The translations under genes and the position numbers were made by a program. 6,010 bases of DNA, from the NCBI GenBank assembly GCA_019314005.1, contig JAFDAE010000245.1, positions 1-6,010 of the forward strand, read 5' to 3'. The stretch's first letter is position 1; every line of letters begins with the position of its first letter. Origin of the DNA: Deltaproteobacteria bacterium. GTDB lineage: Bacteria > Desulfobacterota > Desulfobacteria > C00003060 > C00003106. A model generated the notes under the pieces. It saw only the letters and a list, made by a program, of their open reading frames with translations, was not told the origin of the DNA and ran no database searches. Of this stretch, positions 1 to 5,845 are shown piece by piece.

Positions 1-168
1 AGTTCACTTAAAGCACATATTTATGTATAGAAATAAGCTTTATGGCATGAAAAGAATTTTTGATCGTTTGCGTCCTTTTCCAAAGGGTCTCAAAGATGTG
101 GTGCATTACGTTTGTTGCTTTATGCGGATATGGCTCAGGTATGTTCAAGCCAGAGGGTAGGAGTAGTT

Positions 169-200
169 CCCTCTCCCCTCGCGGGAGAGGGTTAGGGTGG
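169..200. repeat. CCCTCTCCC/GGGAGAGGG hairpin repeat
   Basis: A perfect 9-bp inverted repeat (CCCTCTCCC at 169-177, GGGAGAGGG at 183-191) encloses a 5-nt loop and is followed by TTAGGGTGG. Hairpins of this pyrimidine/purine type recur between genes in many bacterial genomes as REP-like units. No T-run follows on either strand, so an intrinsic terminator is unlikely. The rest of 1-205 shows no gene I can support; the short open frames there have no ribosome binding site and no recognisable sequence. Confidence 0.6.
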
Positions 201-204
201 AAAA

Positions 205-370
205 AAGTGCATGATCACTTAGGGAAAGGCCATTACCGAGCAGCTCGATGACACTCAAGTAGCCTTCATCCCCCTCTTCGAATTCCCCATGGACTTGCAT
301 CTAACCATTTAGGAGTCCGTCCTAGTCATTTGCTGGGTAACCGTCCAGTGGTAAATCCTGTCAAACTCAG
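205..370 (-). pseudogene. Unidentified decayed coding remnant
   Basis: One minus-strand frame reads like a protein but has two in-frame stops. It runs QDLPLDGYPAND, stop, DGLLNG, stop, then MQVHGEFEEGDEGYL followed by SVIELLGNGLSLSDHALF. It then enters the hairpin repeat at 169-200 and stops soon after. The composition (acidic, then a leucine-rich stretch) looks like a real protein rather than random translation, and loss of the frame at the repeat suggests that the repeat truncated it. I do not recognise the family. The complementary strand is also fairly open over the same bases, so the strand assignment is inference and the whole stretch may be non-coding. Confidence 0.3.
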
Positions 371-423
371 GAAAGGAAAAGAGCGGCCCTCCAACCGACA
401 AAAACATGGCGCCCCGTGAATGG

Positions 424-775
424 TTACTTTACTGGAAACTCCGGCACAGATTGAAGCACATGCGCTTTTCCATTTTGGTCTTTGTATCTTATCTCCCAGG
501 TAATGCCTTCATTTGGGTTCACGGGATTCCCTGTATCGGTTTGGACGGTAAAGCTATCCTGGCTTAACACTGTTTCACCTGCCGGGATGTTTTCCAAAGT
601 CACCGTTTCATCAATCACCCTTGTATTCGCAGGCGTGGATGAATTCAAACAGAGTATCGCTCTTCCACGAAAAGCTTACCTTTTCATATTTGACAGGAAA
701 AACATCATGGGCAGATGCAACGGATGCAAAAAGCAAAAATGCCATAAATGCCATGACAAAACTTAGTGTCTTCAT
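424..775 (-). pseudogene. Secreted-protein paralogue, collapsed and frameshifted
   Basis: This looks like a broken paralogue of the intact secreted protein gene just upstream. A good ribosome binding site (AAGGAGGG) precedes ATG at 775. The first frame encodes a clear Sec signal peptide (MKTLSFVMAFMAFLLF, then ASVASA and the likely cleavage site). It continues for about 30 residues (HDVFPVKYEKVSFSWKS...) and stops at a TGA near 613. The second frame, open from about 675 to the stop at 424, carries NTRVIDETVTLENIPAGE and ends in NPNEGITWEIRYKD...HVLQSVPEF. That matches the last ~70 residues of the intact protein (NVTLGDIPAG..., NPNEGIEWRVEYDD, VPEF). The propeller and DUF11-like parts are missing and the two halves are out of frame. 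Internal deletion plus frameshift is the simplest reading. A tiny secreted protein made by programmed frameshifting cannot be excluded, but no slippery site is evident. Confidence 0.7.
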
Positions 776-795
776 AAGCGCCCTCCTTAAAATTG

Positions 796-823
796 AGGGC
801 AGGGCCAGGACGGCCCTTACCCT
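796..823. other. Intergenic hairpin between tandem paralogues
   Basis: AGGGCC (801-806) pairs with GGCCCT (812-817) around a 5-nt loop, and AGGG (796-799) pairs with CCCT (820-823) across a small internal loop. It sits in the 69-nt gap between the stop of the intact secreted protein gene and the start of its broken downstream copy. On the minus strand it is followed by CAATTTTAAGG, so the U-run is too poor for a convincing intrinsic terminator. It could act as a weak attenuator or protect an mRNA 3' end. Confidence 0.35.
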
Positions 824-844
824 CTTCTTATGGCTAATTTATTA

Positions 845-2563
845 TTAGTCGGGTGGGCAGAATTCGGGCACGTTTTCAACGACATGGTGAACTCCTGCCG
901 TATCATCGTATTCCACCCTCCATTCTATCCCTTCATTTGGATTCTGCGGATTGGTCATGTCCACTTCAAGCTCGAAGAAATCCAGACTCCAGGCACCGCT
1001 TCCTGCCGGTATATCTCCTAACGTTACATTACCATCAACAATGGTCACATTTACAGGGGCATAGGTGATAGTGGCAGTTACGTTATAAGCATTGCCTGCT
1101 CCTGAATTGACAAAGTGGACATCTGTTGCAGACCTGAAAACCGACGGGTAGGGATCCCATTCCCAGCCAAAAGGTGGTATGGCAATAGTGTCAAAGCGAT
1201 AATCCTGCGGACACAGGAAGTGGGGTCCTGTTACATAGATTCCGGGGTCGCTGGAGGGGTCGTCCTCATCGTCTATCACGGTCGTTGGAGGGATCTGGTC
1301 ACCGTCAATGGTAACATAGTTGTAAAGCGTGGTATCTGGAACAGCATTCTGGTTCACTGTAACCTCTAAATCGATGACCGGTCCTACCTGTCCCGCCGGA
1401 ATTGTCCCGATATCCCATGAGACCGTGTGCGTGCTAAGGTCATACACTCCACCATGTGTGGCAGACACGAAATCAAGTTGTACTGGCAGGGTGTCAAGGA
1501 TCGTCACATTTTCTACATCCATAGTGAGATTTGCCAAGTTATCGCAGGTAATCTCGTAGGTGAAATTATCTCCTACGGCAATTACTGAACCTTGTATGAT
1601 ATCATTTTTAGCAAGGTGGAGCGGATTGTAGCTGACATTCGCGATAGCGATTCCAGCCGGGTTTCCAATTTGGGGAGTATCCTGGACCAAACTCCATGGG
1701 CTTGAGTTGCAATCCCATACTTGTATGTCATCAGCGGAAGAGGATGTCCCACGGGTCATATAAACATAACCGGTGGTTTCATCAACGGCGACCCCTATCC
1801 CGCCAACTCCCAAGTTTACTGTAGTTTCTGCCCCTGCGCCCACGTCATATTTGCTCAGGAGAGATGACCCATACCACGCTCCAACGGTGTAAACAAGGTT
1901 TCGGCTCATGTCAACTGCAACGTCAACAGGTCTGTGGCTGAGTTGGCGAGACAAAGTTGGAATTTCCACGATATCGTTCCAGCTCGAGACAGCGACATTA
2001 TACGCCCGTACCATCGAGTTACCAGTATCCGTAACCCAAAGTATATCTCTGGTATCATCAAAGGCAAGACTAAAACCGTACGACATGCCAGGCAGGTCTA
2101 TCACAGCATCCTGTGTCAACGTCTGGGTAACAGGGTCCCAACTGTAAATATAAAGGTCATTAGTTTCCCTTCCGAGTACGTAAACGATATCATCTGCATC
2201 GTCCACATCAACCCCGGCAAGATCCGAGGGGCCACTTGAAACCCCGAGGTAGGTGAGACTTACCGGATCTACTATTTCAACCCCGCCACTAAACTCGCTG
2301 GTGATAAACATAATGGGGTTGCCTGTTGAAGTTATTGCATCGATCCCAATTCCCGCGGGATCGGTCGAATGCTGCAAGCTGTAGGTCGCCTGTTTAGTTA
2401 CTGTACCGTCAGGATTTATGGCCCACGCGTCAAACTGGCTGGTGTGGTGATTTGCCGATAGATACACCGATTTAGCCGCAGCAGTTCCTGCCATAGCGAC
2501 GGCAAGGACGCATAATGTCGCGGCAAAAACTGTAAGAAATCTCTTCGTGTTGTAATTTGTCAT
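845..2563 (-). CDS. Secreted beta-propeller/DUF11-like surface protein
   Basis: A 572-residue exported protein of unknown function. I chose ATG at 2563 rather than an in-frame ATG eight codons upstream because AGGAGG lies just before it and the signal peptide then begins normally. Residues 1-30 form a Sec signal peptide (NTKRF, a hydrophobic core, then GTAAA before Lys31). Residues ~31-308 contain repeated blade-like units with phrases such as GIGIDAI, LAGVDVDD, FSLAFDD, PVDVAVDM and GIGVAVDE, each followed by a VYV- or LWV-type strand; this is typical of NHL/YVTN/SMP-30-like propellers. Residues ~312-425 resemble a DUF11 adhesin-type beta-sandwich (NPLHLAKND, DNFTYEITCDN, TVSWDIGTIPAGQ). Residues ~447-572 form a C-terminal domain shared with two broken neighbours. 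I see no LPXTG, PEP-CTERM or transmembrane anchor, so it is probably released or loosely held outside the cell. A role in adhesion or the cell surface is inference only. Confidence 0.88.
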   Translation of the reverse strand: MTNYNTKRFLTVFAATLCVLAVAMAGTAAAKSVYLSANHHTSQFDAWAINPDGTVTKQATYSLQHSTDPAGIGIDAITSTGNPIMFITSEFSGGVEIVDPVSLTYLGVSSGPSDLAGVDVDDADDIVYVLGRETNDLYIYSWDPVTQTLTQDAVIDLPGMSYGFSLAFDDTRDILWVTDTGNSMVRAYNVAVSSWNDIVEIPTLSRQLSHRPVDVAVDMSRNLVYTVGAWYGSSLLSKYDVGAGAETTVNLGVGGIGVAVDETTGYVYMTRGTSSSADDIQVWDCNSSPWSLVQDTPQIGNPAGIAIANVSYNPLHLAKNDIIQGSVIAVGDNFTYEITCDNLANLTMDVENVTILDTLPVQLDFVSATHGGVYDLSTHTVSWDIGTIPAGQVGPVIDLEVTVNQNAVPDTTLYNYVTIDGDQIPPTTVIDDEDDPSSDPGIYVTGPHFLCPQDYRFDTIAIPPFGWEWDPYPSVFRSATDVHFVNSGAGNAYNVTATITYAPVNVTIVDGNVTLGDIPAGSGAWSLDFFELEVDMTNPQNPNEGIEWRVEYDDTAGVHHVVENVPEFCPPD

Positions 2564-2574
2564 TTTTCTCCTCC
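2564..2574 (-). promoter_or_regulatory. Ribosome binding site fixing the 2563 start
   Basis: On the minus strand GGAGGAGAAAA immediately precedes ATG at 2563. The upstream in-frame ATG at 2587 has no comparable site and would add the very basic segment MRRKRRRK in front of the signal peptide. The shorter start is therefore preferred. Confidence 0.75.
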
Positions 2575-2646
2575 TTTTCCTTCTCATTTTTGTTAATCAC
2601 CCTCGCTTTCCCCTTCGGGATTGTCTCTGCCGTCCCGTGAGGTCAG

Positions 2647-2690
2647 TTACGGACCATTGAGCATCCTCCTCTTCAATTAATCACCTCCTT
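2647..2690 (-). promoter_or_regulatory. Orphan strong Shine-Dalgarno with tiny reading frame
   Basis: The minus strand carries AAGGAGGTGA (2690-2681), a near-perfect complement to the 16S rRNA tail. Seven nucleotides after GGAGG is a TTG that opens a 9-codon frame (LKRRMLNGP, stop at 2647). A second purine tract (AGAGGAGG) precedes an ATG at 2659 that opens only four codons. This lies in the leader of the secreted protein gene, 84 nt upstream of its start. It could be a leader peptide, or the relic of a gene start between tandem copies. The sequence does not decide. Confidence 0.35.
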
Positions 2691-2694
2691 TCAC

Positions 2695-3145
2695 TTATAA
2701 ATCCAAGTAATTAGAAATCCGCCACCGCTTATCTACTCAAGTTTCGCACCCATAAGAATGCATAAATATCAAGGACTTTTACGAAAAATGGGGTCAATAT
2801 TTTTGACGAACATTTGTTAAAAATGAAAAACAGACCCCGTGTCAATTAAGGCTTTGCTAATATTGCTCCTGTACTGATTTTGTCATAGCAATTGTCTATC
2901 CACTCGAAATTATACAATATACTGCTATAATTAGGGGGTGCGAAACTTGAGTTATCTACTTCTACTCGGAACTCTGACAAAGATTGAGGGACATGCACTT
3001 TTCCGTAGCCGTCTTTGTATCTTATCTCCAAGATGATACCACCCCCTCGCAGATCCACGGAATTTCCTGTAGATAGTCATAAATAGTAAAGTTTTCTTCG
3101 GTTATCAGTGTATGGCCTCAGGGCCACGTCATTTAAGCTGATAAC
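2695..3145 (-). pseudogene. Third, decayed secreted-protein paralogue, split by an insertion
   Basis: The minus strand retains fragments of the same C-terminal domain in shifted frames: VISLNDVALRP, then HTLITEENFTIYDYL in another frame, then TGNSVDLRGGG running into ILEIRYKD, GKVHVPQS and SEFRVEVD. The order and wording match the broken copy at 424-775 (TVTLENIPAGE, TGNPVNPNEG, WEIRYKD, GKAHVLQS, PEF). The two also share a 19-nt identical stretch (478-496 and 3011-3029). The frame is interrupted at 2951 by a mobile element. Removing that element and one copy of its 7-bp duplication restores a frame that ends KRWRISNYLDL and stops at 2695. At least one frameshift and the missing N-terminus make this a pseudogene. 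Confidence 0.72.
2736..2951. mobile_element. 216-bp MITE-like element with 16-bp TIRs and 7-bp TSD
   Basis: Perfect 16-bp terminal inverted repeats bound this stretch: CTCAAGTTTCGCACCC at 2736-2751 and GGGTGCGAAACTTGAG at 2936-2951. They are flanked by identical TTATCTA at 2729-2735 and 2952-2958, which is a 7-bp target duplication. The element is too small for a transposase and has no convincing gene, so it would have to be moved in trans. Inside, GGGGTC (2790-2795) pairs with GACCCC (2833-2838), with an AT-rich inner stem. That internal hairpin may be an older REP-like unit. The element interrupts the third secreted-protein paralogue. The matching insertion sequence family is not identified here. 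Confidence 0.82.
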
Positions 3146-3187
3146 CTCCTGAATTCACAAGAATTGCTTACTTATTCAATTTTCAAT

Positions 3188-3356
3188 AAATTCGAAGCAC
3201 GAAGCTCGAAATCCGAAACAAATACGAACGACCAAAATTCAAAATTTCAAACATGGTGGAGCGCCATAGATATTGCATAAGTGCCTGGCATGTTTTGGTC
3301 ATTTGATATTCGAAATTAGATGTTGTTTCGAATTTCGATATTCGTATTTCGGATTT
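3188..3356. repeat. Imperfect 169-bp palindromic intergenic repeat
   Basis: The left arm (3188-3219) and the reverse complement of the right arm (3325-3356) agree at 26 of 32 positions, and most differences are transitions. Both arms are themselves built from short TTCGAA/ATTTCGA-like periods. Further inward, CATG-containing segments near 3252 and 3289 continue the symmetry. An open minus-strand frame across it translates to low-complexity text (SEIRISKFETTSNFEYQ) that I read as repeat translation, not a gene. Repeats of this look are widespread between genes of environmental bacteria. No target duplication is obvious. Confidence 0.65.
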
Positions 3357-3478
3357 TGAGGTCCCCACAAACTCTAAAGATTAGCACTTTAGCACTGACT
3401 TTGATGTTTCCCTGTTGTATGGCCTGTTAACGCGTTACCTTTTTTTGTTAAAGTAATAATGCACTTGTGCCGATATAT

Positions 3479-3575
3479 AAAAAAGGCAGGGGCCAATACA
3501 GCGCATTTTGAGTTCCTGACCTGGGGCTGGTTGACATCAGCTTGAGGGAGCCGTCAACCAGCCCTGCCTTTTTTT
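3479..3575. terminator. Compound hairpin, probable bidirectional terminator
   Basis: The outer arms AAAAAAGGCAGGG (3479-3491) and CCCTGCCTTTTTT (3562-3574) are perfectly complementary over 13 bp. This gives a GC-rich stem followed by a T-run on the plus strand and, by symmetry, on the minus strand. An inner stem, GGCTGGTTGAC (3525-3535) with GTCAACCAGCC (3553-3563), also forms and competes with the outer stem for two bases. No intact gene ends close by on either strand. It may therefore be a relic terminator, the 3' end of an unseen small RNA, or a repeat. Confidence 0.5.
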
Positions 3576-3593
3576 GACGAAAAATAGTTTCTT

Positions 3594-3659
3594 AGGGCTC
3601 GGTCAAAAATATGGTGAAGTTGGGATGCAAAAATGCCAAGTTATTTTTGACCGAGCCCT
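3594..3659. repeat. 66-bp hairpin with perfect 18-bp arms
   Basis: AGGGCTCGGTCAAAAATA (3594-3611) and TATTTTTGACCGAGCCCT (3642-3659) are perfect inverted repeats around a 30-nt centre. TTA occurs directly on both sides (3592-3594 and 3659-3661), which could be a 3-bp target duplication. The arms look like the terminal repeats of an insertion sequence, so this may be a solo-end fusion or a very small non-autonomous element. No poly-T tract follows, so it is not a typical terminator. The following stretch (3660-3940) contains short hairpins and AT-rich DNA but no gene I can support. Confidence 0.6.
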
Positions 3660-3991
3660 TAACCCGGATTACGCCAGGCACGCTGAGATAAGATCATGGC
3701 AAAAAATCTTGCTATTTTCTTATCTCTATCGTTTACCGCTACTTGCGGATCCGAAAATCAAGACAAAAAAAGCCCTCTAAAGAGCATACTTGTCCGCTCT
3801 TTCGAAGGCTTCCGCTACTTAAAGGAGAAAAGGTTATCATGAATTCTTCTCCGGCCTAAATTGTCAAATAAATAAAAGACTATTCGTGGATTAGTGTGAA
3901 AAATTTAATTTTGCATAGTTTGTCATTTTTTAGCTACTATAAACATCCCCCCCGCCCGCCTTGCAAGCAAGAGCGTTGCGGGCAGGCCTAA

Positions 3992-4050
3992 CCCCCTTCA
4001 AAGGGAGAATATAAAGGAATTTTTCCGATTTATTCCCCCTTTGAAGGGGG
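3992..4050. repeat. Inverted repeat with 20-nt CCCCCTT... arms
   Basis: The arms at 3992-4011 (beginning CCCCCTTCAAAGGGA) and 4031-4050 (TATTCCCCCTTTGAAGGGGG) are inverted repeats with a single mismatch around an AT-rich loop. Just before them, 3946-3985 is C-rich and then carries GCCCGCC...GCGGGCAGG, a separate GC-rich hairpin unit. Such cassettes are common intergenic repeats. They explain why an 83-codon minus-strand open frame across 4030-4281 should not be taken as a gene. Confidence 0.6.
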
Positions 4051-4160
4051 CAAGAGGGGTGTAATAATTGCTGATTTCACACAACTCCACGATGAGCCAT
4101 AAATAATTGTACTTATTGAGAACTTACAATAAGACACAGCTATATTTGAACTGCAACAGC

Positions 4161-4198
4161 GCTCGCATTCCCCGCAGCAAGTTGCGGGGAATGCGAGC
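4161..4198. repeat. Perfect 16-bp stem hairpin repeat
   Basis: GCTCGCATTCCCCGCA (4161-4176) pairs perfectly with TGCGGGGAATGCGAGC (4183-4198) around a 6-nt loop. A run of ten A's follows shortly on the plus strand. For a minus-strand transcript the T-run precedes the stem, so the layout does not fit an intrinsic terminator in either direction. It is best read as an intergenic palindromic repeat. Confidence 0.6.
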
Positions 4199-4234
4199 GA
4201 ATCAAAAAAAAAATTGACAGAATTCCTTACAGTC

Positions 4235-4299
4235 GAAGATTCCCTGCAACTTGTCGGAGCGAAGCGTAGATCCCGTCTCACGGGGCTGCAGGGTTCTTC
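4235..4299. repeat. Second hairpin repeat with long loop
   Basis: GAAGATTCCCTGCA (4235-4248) and TGCAGGGTTCTTC (4287-4299) form an imperfect stem. The loop contains its own small CCCGT/ACGGG hairpin. The motif resembles the neighbouring unit at 4161-4198 in spirit (CCC[CT]GCA cores), as if the same repeat class had inserted side by side. Confidence 0.45.
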
Positions 4300-4337
4300 A
4301 AATCACCTACCAAGCCCATAGGACGTGGTTTGATGAA

Positions 4338-4354
4338 GACCCCTCGAAGGGGTC
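4338..4354. repeat. GACCCCT/AGGGGTC hairpin
   Basis: A perfect 7-bp stem (GACCCCT at 4338-4344, AGGGGTC at 4348-4354) closes on a CGA loop and is followed by TAAAAG on the plus strand. It is short, with no T-run, so its function is not evident. Beyond it, 4355-4508 has a TTCGATG TTCGATG tandem (about 4433-4446) and no supportable gene. Confidence 0.4.
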
Positions 4355-4508
4355 TAAAAGCATCGCGATTCCTGCGGATTACAATCCAATATCAAGCATG
4401 CAGCCGTCAAGCTAAAAAACTATGAACTCATTCGATGTTCGATGTTCAAAAAAACGCTTTACTCTGCCGTTCAATATTCTCGCCGGAACGGTCAAACCCT
4501 TAGGGTCG

Positions 4509-4525
4509 CTCGGGCGGAGCCCGAG
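4509..4525 (-). other. CTCGGGC/GCCCGAG hairpin downstream of the peptide operon
   Basis: A 7-bp perfect stem with a 3-nt GGA loop (TCC on the minus strand) lies about 87 nt beyond the precursor peptide stop, in the direction of that operon's transcription. On the minus strand it is followed by CGACCCTAAGGG, with no U-run, so it is a poor intrinsic terminator. It is the nearest candidate 3'-end structure for the operon, or it may simply be another intergenic hairpin. Confidence 0.35.
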
Positions 4526-4611
4526 GTTTAATTAAAAATAATTATATTTCTGTACTTTTTTGGCTAACTGCGTCTGTTTTAGAATTTCCCCTGCCTTTCA
4601 GCTTACTCAGT

Positions 4612-4752
4612 TTACGTACAGGGAGGACAAAGTCCAAAAAAGGGTTGCAGTTGTGCAATAGGAGCCTGCGCATATTGCCCATAGACATTTAGCTCAATCT
4701 CTTCTGTCCTGATTTCGGGTTTTACATAGGTCTCTTTTTCAATTCTTTTCAT
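4612..4752 (-). CDS. Putative radical-SAM RiPP precursor peptide (46 aa, C-terminal CPPC)
   Basis: A 46-codon gene directly downstream of the radical SAM maturase. ATG at 4752 has a textbook AGGAGG (4766-4761) with 8-nt spacing, which strongly supports translation. Residues 1-24 are charged and leader-like (MKRIEKETYVKPEI, then RTEEIELN). Y9-V-K-P12-E-I14 fits the YxxPx[LI] pattern known from lasso-peptide leaders bound by PqqD-like recognition domains. Residues 25-46 are uncharged and rich in Gln, Ala, Pro and aromatics (GQYAQAPIAQL, then PFFGLCPPCT), the usual look of a core. Both cysteines (C42, C45) fall in the last five residues. Likely role: substrate of the adjacent maturase, which might make thioether or aromatic-carbon cross-links. 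The chemistry, cleavage site and activity are not readable from the sequence. A small unmodified regulatory peptide is the main alternative. Confidence 0.82.
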   Translation of the reverse strand: MKRIEKETYVKPEIRTEEIELNVYGQYAQAPIAQLQPFFGLCPPCT

Positions 4753-4760
4753 TATTACTA

Positions 4761-4766
4761 CCTCCT
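4761..4766 (-). promoter_or_regulatory. Strong ribosome binding site of the precursor peptide
   Basis: AGGAGG on the minus strand, 8 nt before ATG at 4752, inside the 34-nt gap after the maturase stop. It is far stronger than the site before the maturase. This fits a need for more substrate than enzyme from one message. Confidence 0.8.
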
Positions 4767-4786
4767 AACATTCATATATTTCAAGC

Positions 4787-5845
4787 CTATATTTCAAACT
4801 GACGGGCAGGGGAAAGCGAAAAATTTTCGTGACAATATGCCCTCCATCTCGCCTGCTCACAGGCGATAGGCGAAGGCGCCAGCAAATCTCCGGTCTCAAG
4901 ATAAGTCGTACCGGGGCACCTTGTACAAAAGCCGGCGAGTTTACATTCAAAGCAAATCTTGAGATCAGAGTCTGTCATGGATCTGATCTCGCTCAGTATA
5001 CTATTATTCTCAGGATACCAGATCTCTCTAAACGTGTTTTCTTTAAGATTACCAAGCCTTATAGGCATGAGGATACACGGCTGTATATCCCCGCATGGAG
5101 AGATGGACGCGACTGCCTTTCCAGCCTTACAGACAAGGCTCCTATACTCAGCCATATCTTTCACTTGACAATCTGATGATTCATCCTGGCCAAGGTATTT
5201 CAACCTGTCTTCCCAGGATATCTGATATCCCTGCGCATCATTTCTTCCATCCATCCTGGGTATAATTTCAGCCCCACTCTTGACATGTACCCCGAGTCCT
5301 TGGCATAGAGACTTAATCTCTTGGTATTCCATTACATTCTTCTTCATAAGGGTAGTCTTTATTGTCACCATAACGCCCTGGCCTGAAAGCTCCTTTATAG
5401 CACTGACCGCTTTGTTAAATGAACCAGGTGTTTTTGTGATAAAATCATGCGTTTCAGCCCTGGCACCCAAAAGGCTGATTTCTATGCCCAGGGGCGCTAT
5501 TTTTCTGAGTTCGTTTATCTCTTTATCTGTGATAAGCGTCCCGTTTGTCAGCAGGATAAGGGAAAAACCTTTTTCTTTCGCATACCAGGCAATGTCCAAG
5601 AAATCCTTTCTCGTAAAGATTTCCCCTCCGGTGAAGCAGAGATAGAAGGTGCGCATTTCAACCAATTGGTCAAGGATAGATGTAACCTCCTTAAAGGTAA
5701 GCTCTTTCTCTTTGTTATGTGCTATATAACAGTGCCTGCACGAAAGATTGCAGCGATAAGTAAGCTCAAATTGCACGTAAAAGGGGATACATTTTTCAAC
5801 ACACTTGTTTTCCAGTATTTTTTCGATGCTGATTACCATCTTCAC
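4787..5845 (-). CDS. Radical SAM/SPASM peptide maturase
   Basis: A 352-residue radical S-adenosylmethionine enzyme with a C-terminal SPASM domain. The cofactor-binding CxxxCxxC is at C32, C36 and C39 (RCNLSCRHCY), and the SAM-contacting GGE is at 73-75 (CFTGGEIF). The SPASM cysteines that would bind auxiliary Fe-S clusters are C239, C251 and C257 (with the usual Gx4C spacing at G252), then C298, C301, C307 and C310 (Cx2Cx5Cx2C) and C329. The family includes PqqE, MftC, AlbA and anaerobic sulfatase maturases, and the length is typical. The start is GTG at 5845, overlapping the PqqD stop by one base (TAGTG), which implies translational coupling; ATG at 5839 is the alternative. With a PqqD-like gene before it and a small Cys-bearing peptide gene after it, the enzyme most likely modifies that peptide in the cytoplasm. 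The reaction type is not determined. Confidence 0.93.
   Translation of the reverse strand: MKMVISIEKILENKCVEKCIPFYVQFELTYRCNLSCRHCYIAHNKEKELTFKEVTSILDQLVEMRTFYLCFTGGEIFTRKDFLDIAWYAKEKGFSLILLTNGTLITDKEINELRKIAPLGIEISLLGARAETHDFITKTPGSFNKAVSAIKELSGQGVMVTIKTTLMKKNVMEYQEIKSLCQGLGVHVKSGAEIIPRMDGRNDAQGYQISWEDRLKYLGQDESSDCQVKDMAEYRSLVCKAGKAVASISPCGDIQPCILMPIRLGNLKENTFREIWYPENNSILSEIRSMTDSDLKICFECKLAGFCTRCPGTTYLETGDLLAPSPIACEQARWRAYCHENFSLSPARQFEI

Noticed and set aside
47..160. A 37-codon plus-strand frame beginning MKRIFDRLRPF
   Set aside because: No ribosome binding site, no recognisable family, and it ends just before a repeat. Not distinguishable from chance.
2846..3058. A 70-codon minus-strand frame taken as a complete small gene
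   Set aside because: Its second half is MITE sequence. Only the first half, ending VEVD, belongs to the decayed paralogue, so it is a fusion created by the insertion.
3183..3368. A 61-codon minus-strand open frame
   Set aside because: It is the translation of the palindromic repeat at 3188-3356; such repeats often stay open by chance.
3574..3780. A 68-codon plus-strand open frame
   Set aside because: It starts within the T-run of the terminator-like hairpin and covers the whole 66-bp inverted repeat. I see no domain and no ribosome binding site.
3821..3859. AAAGGAG followed by ATG and the six-codon frame MNSSPA
   Set aside because: The site looks like a translation start, but the frame ends after six codons and nothing downstream restores it. 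It may be a relic, with no further support.
3911..3940. Sigma-70-like promoter TTGCAT, 18 nt, TACTAT on the plus strand
   Set aside because: The DNA is AT-rich, so a chance match is likely, and no plus-strand gene follows.
4030..4281. An 83-codon minus-strand open frame
   Set aside because: It runs straight through two hairpin repeats (4031-4050 and 4161-4198), has no ribosome binding site and translates to low-information sequence.
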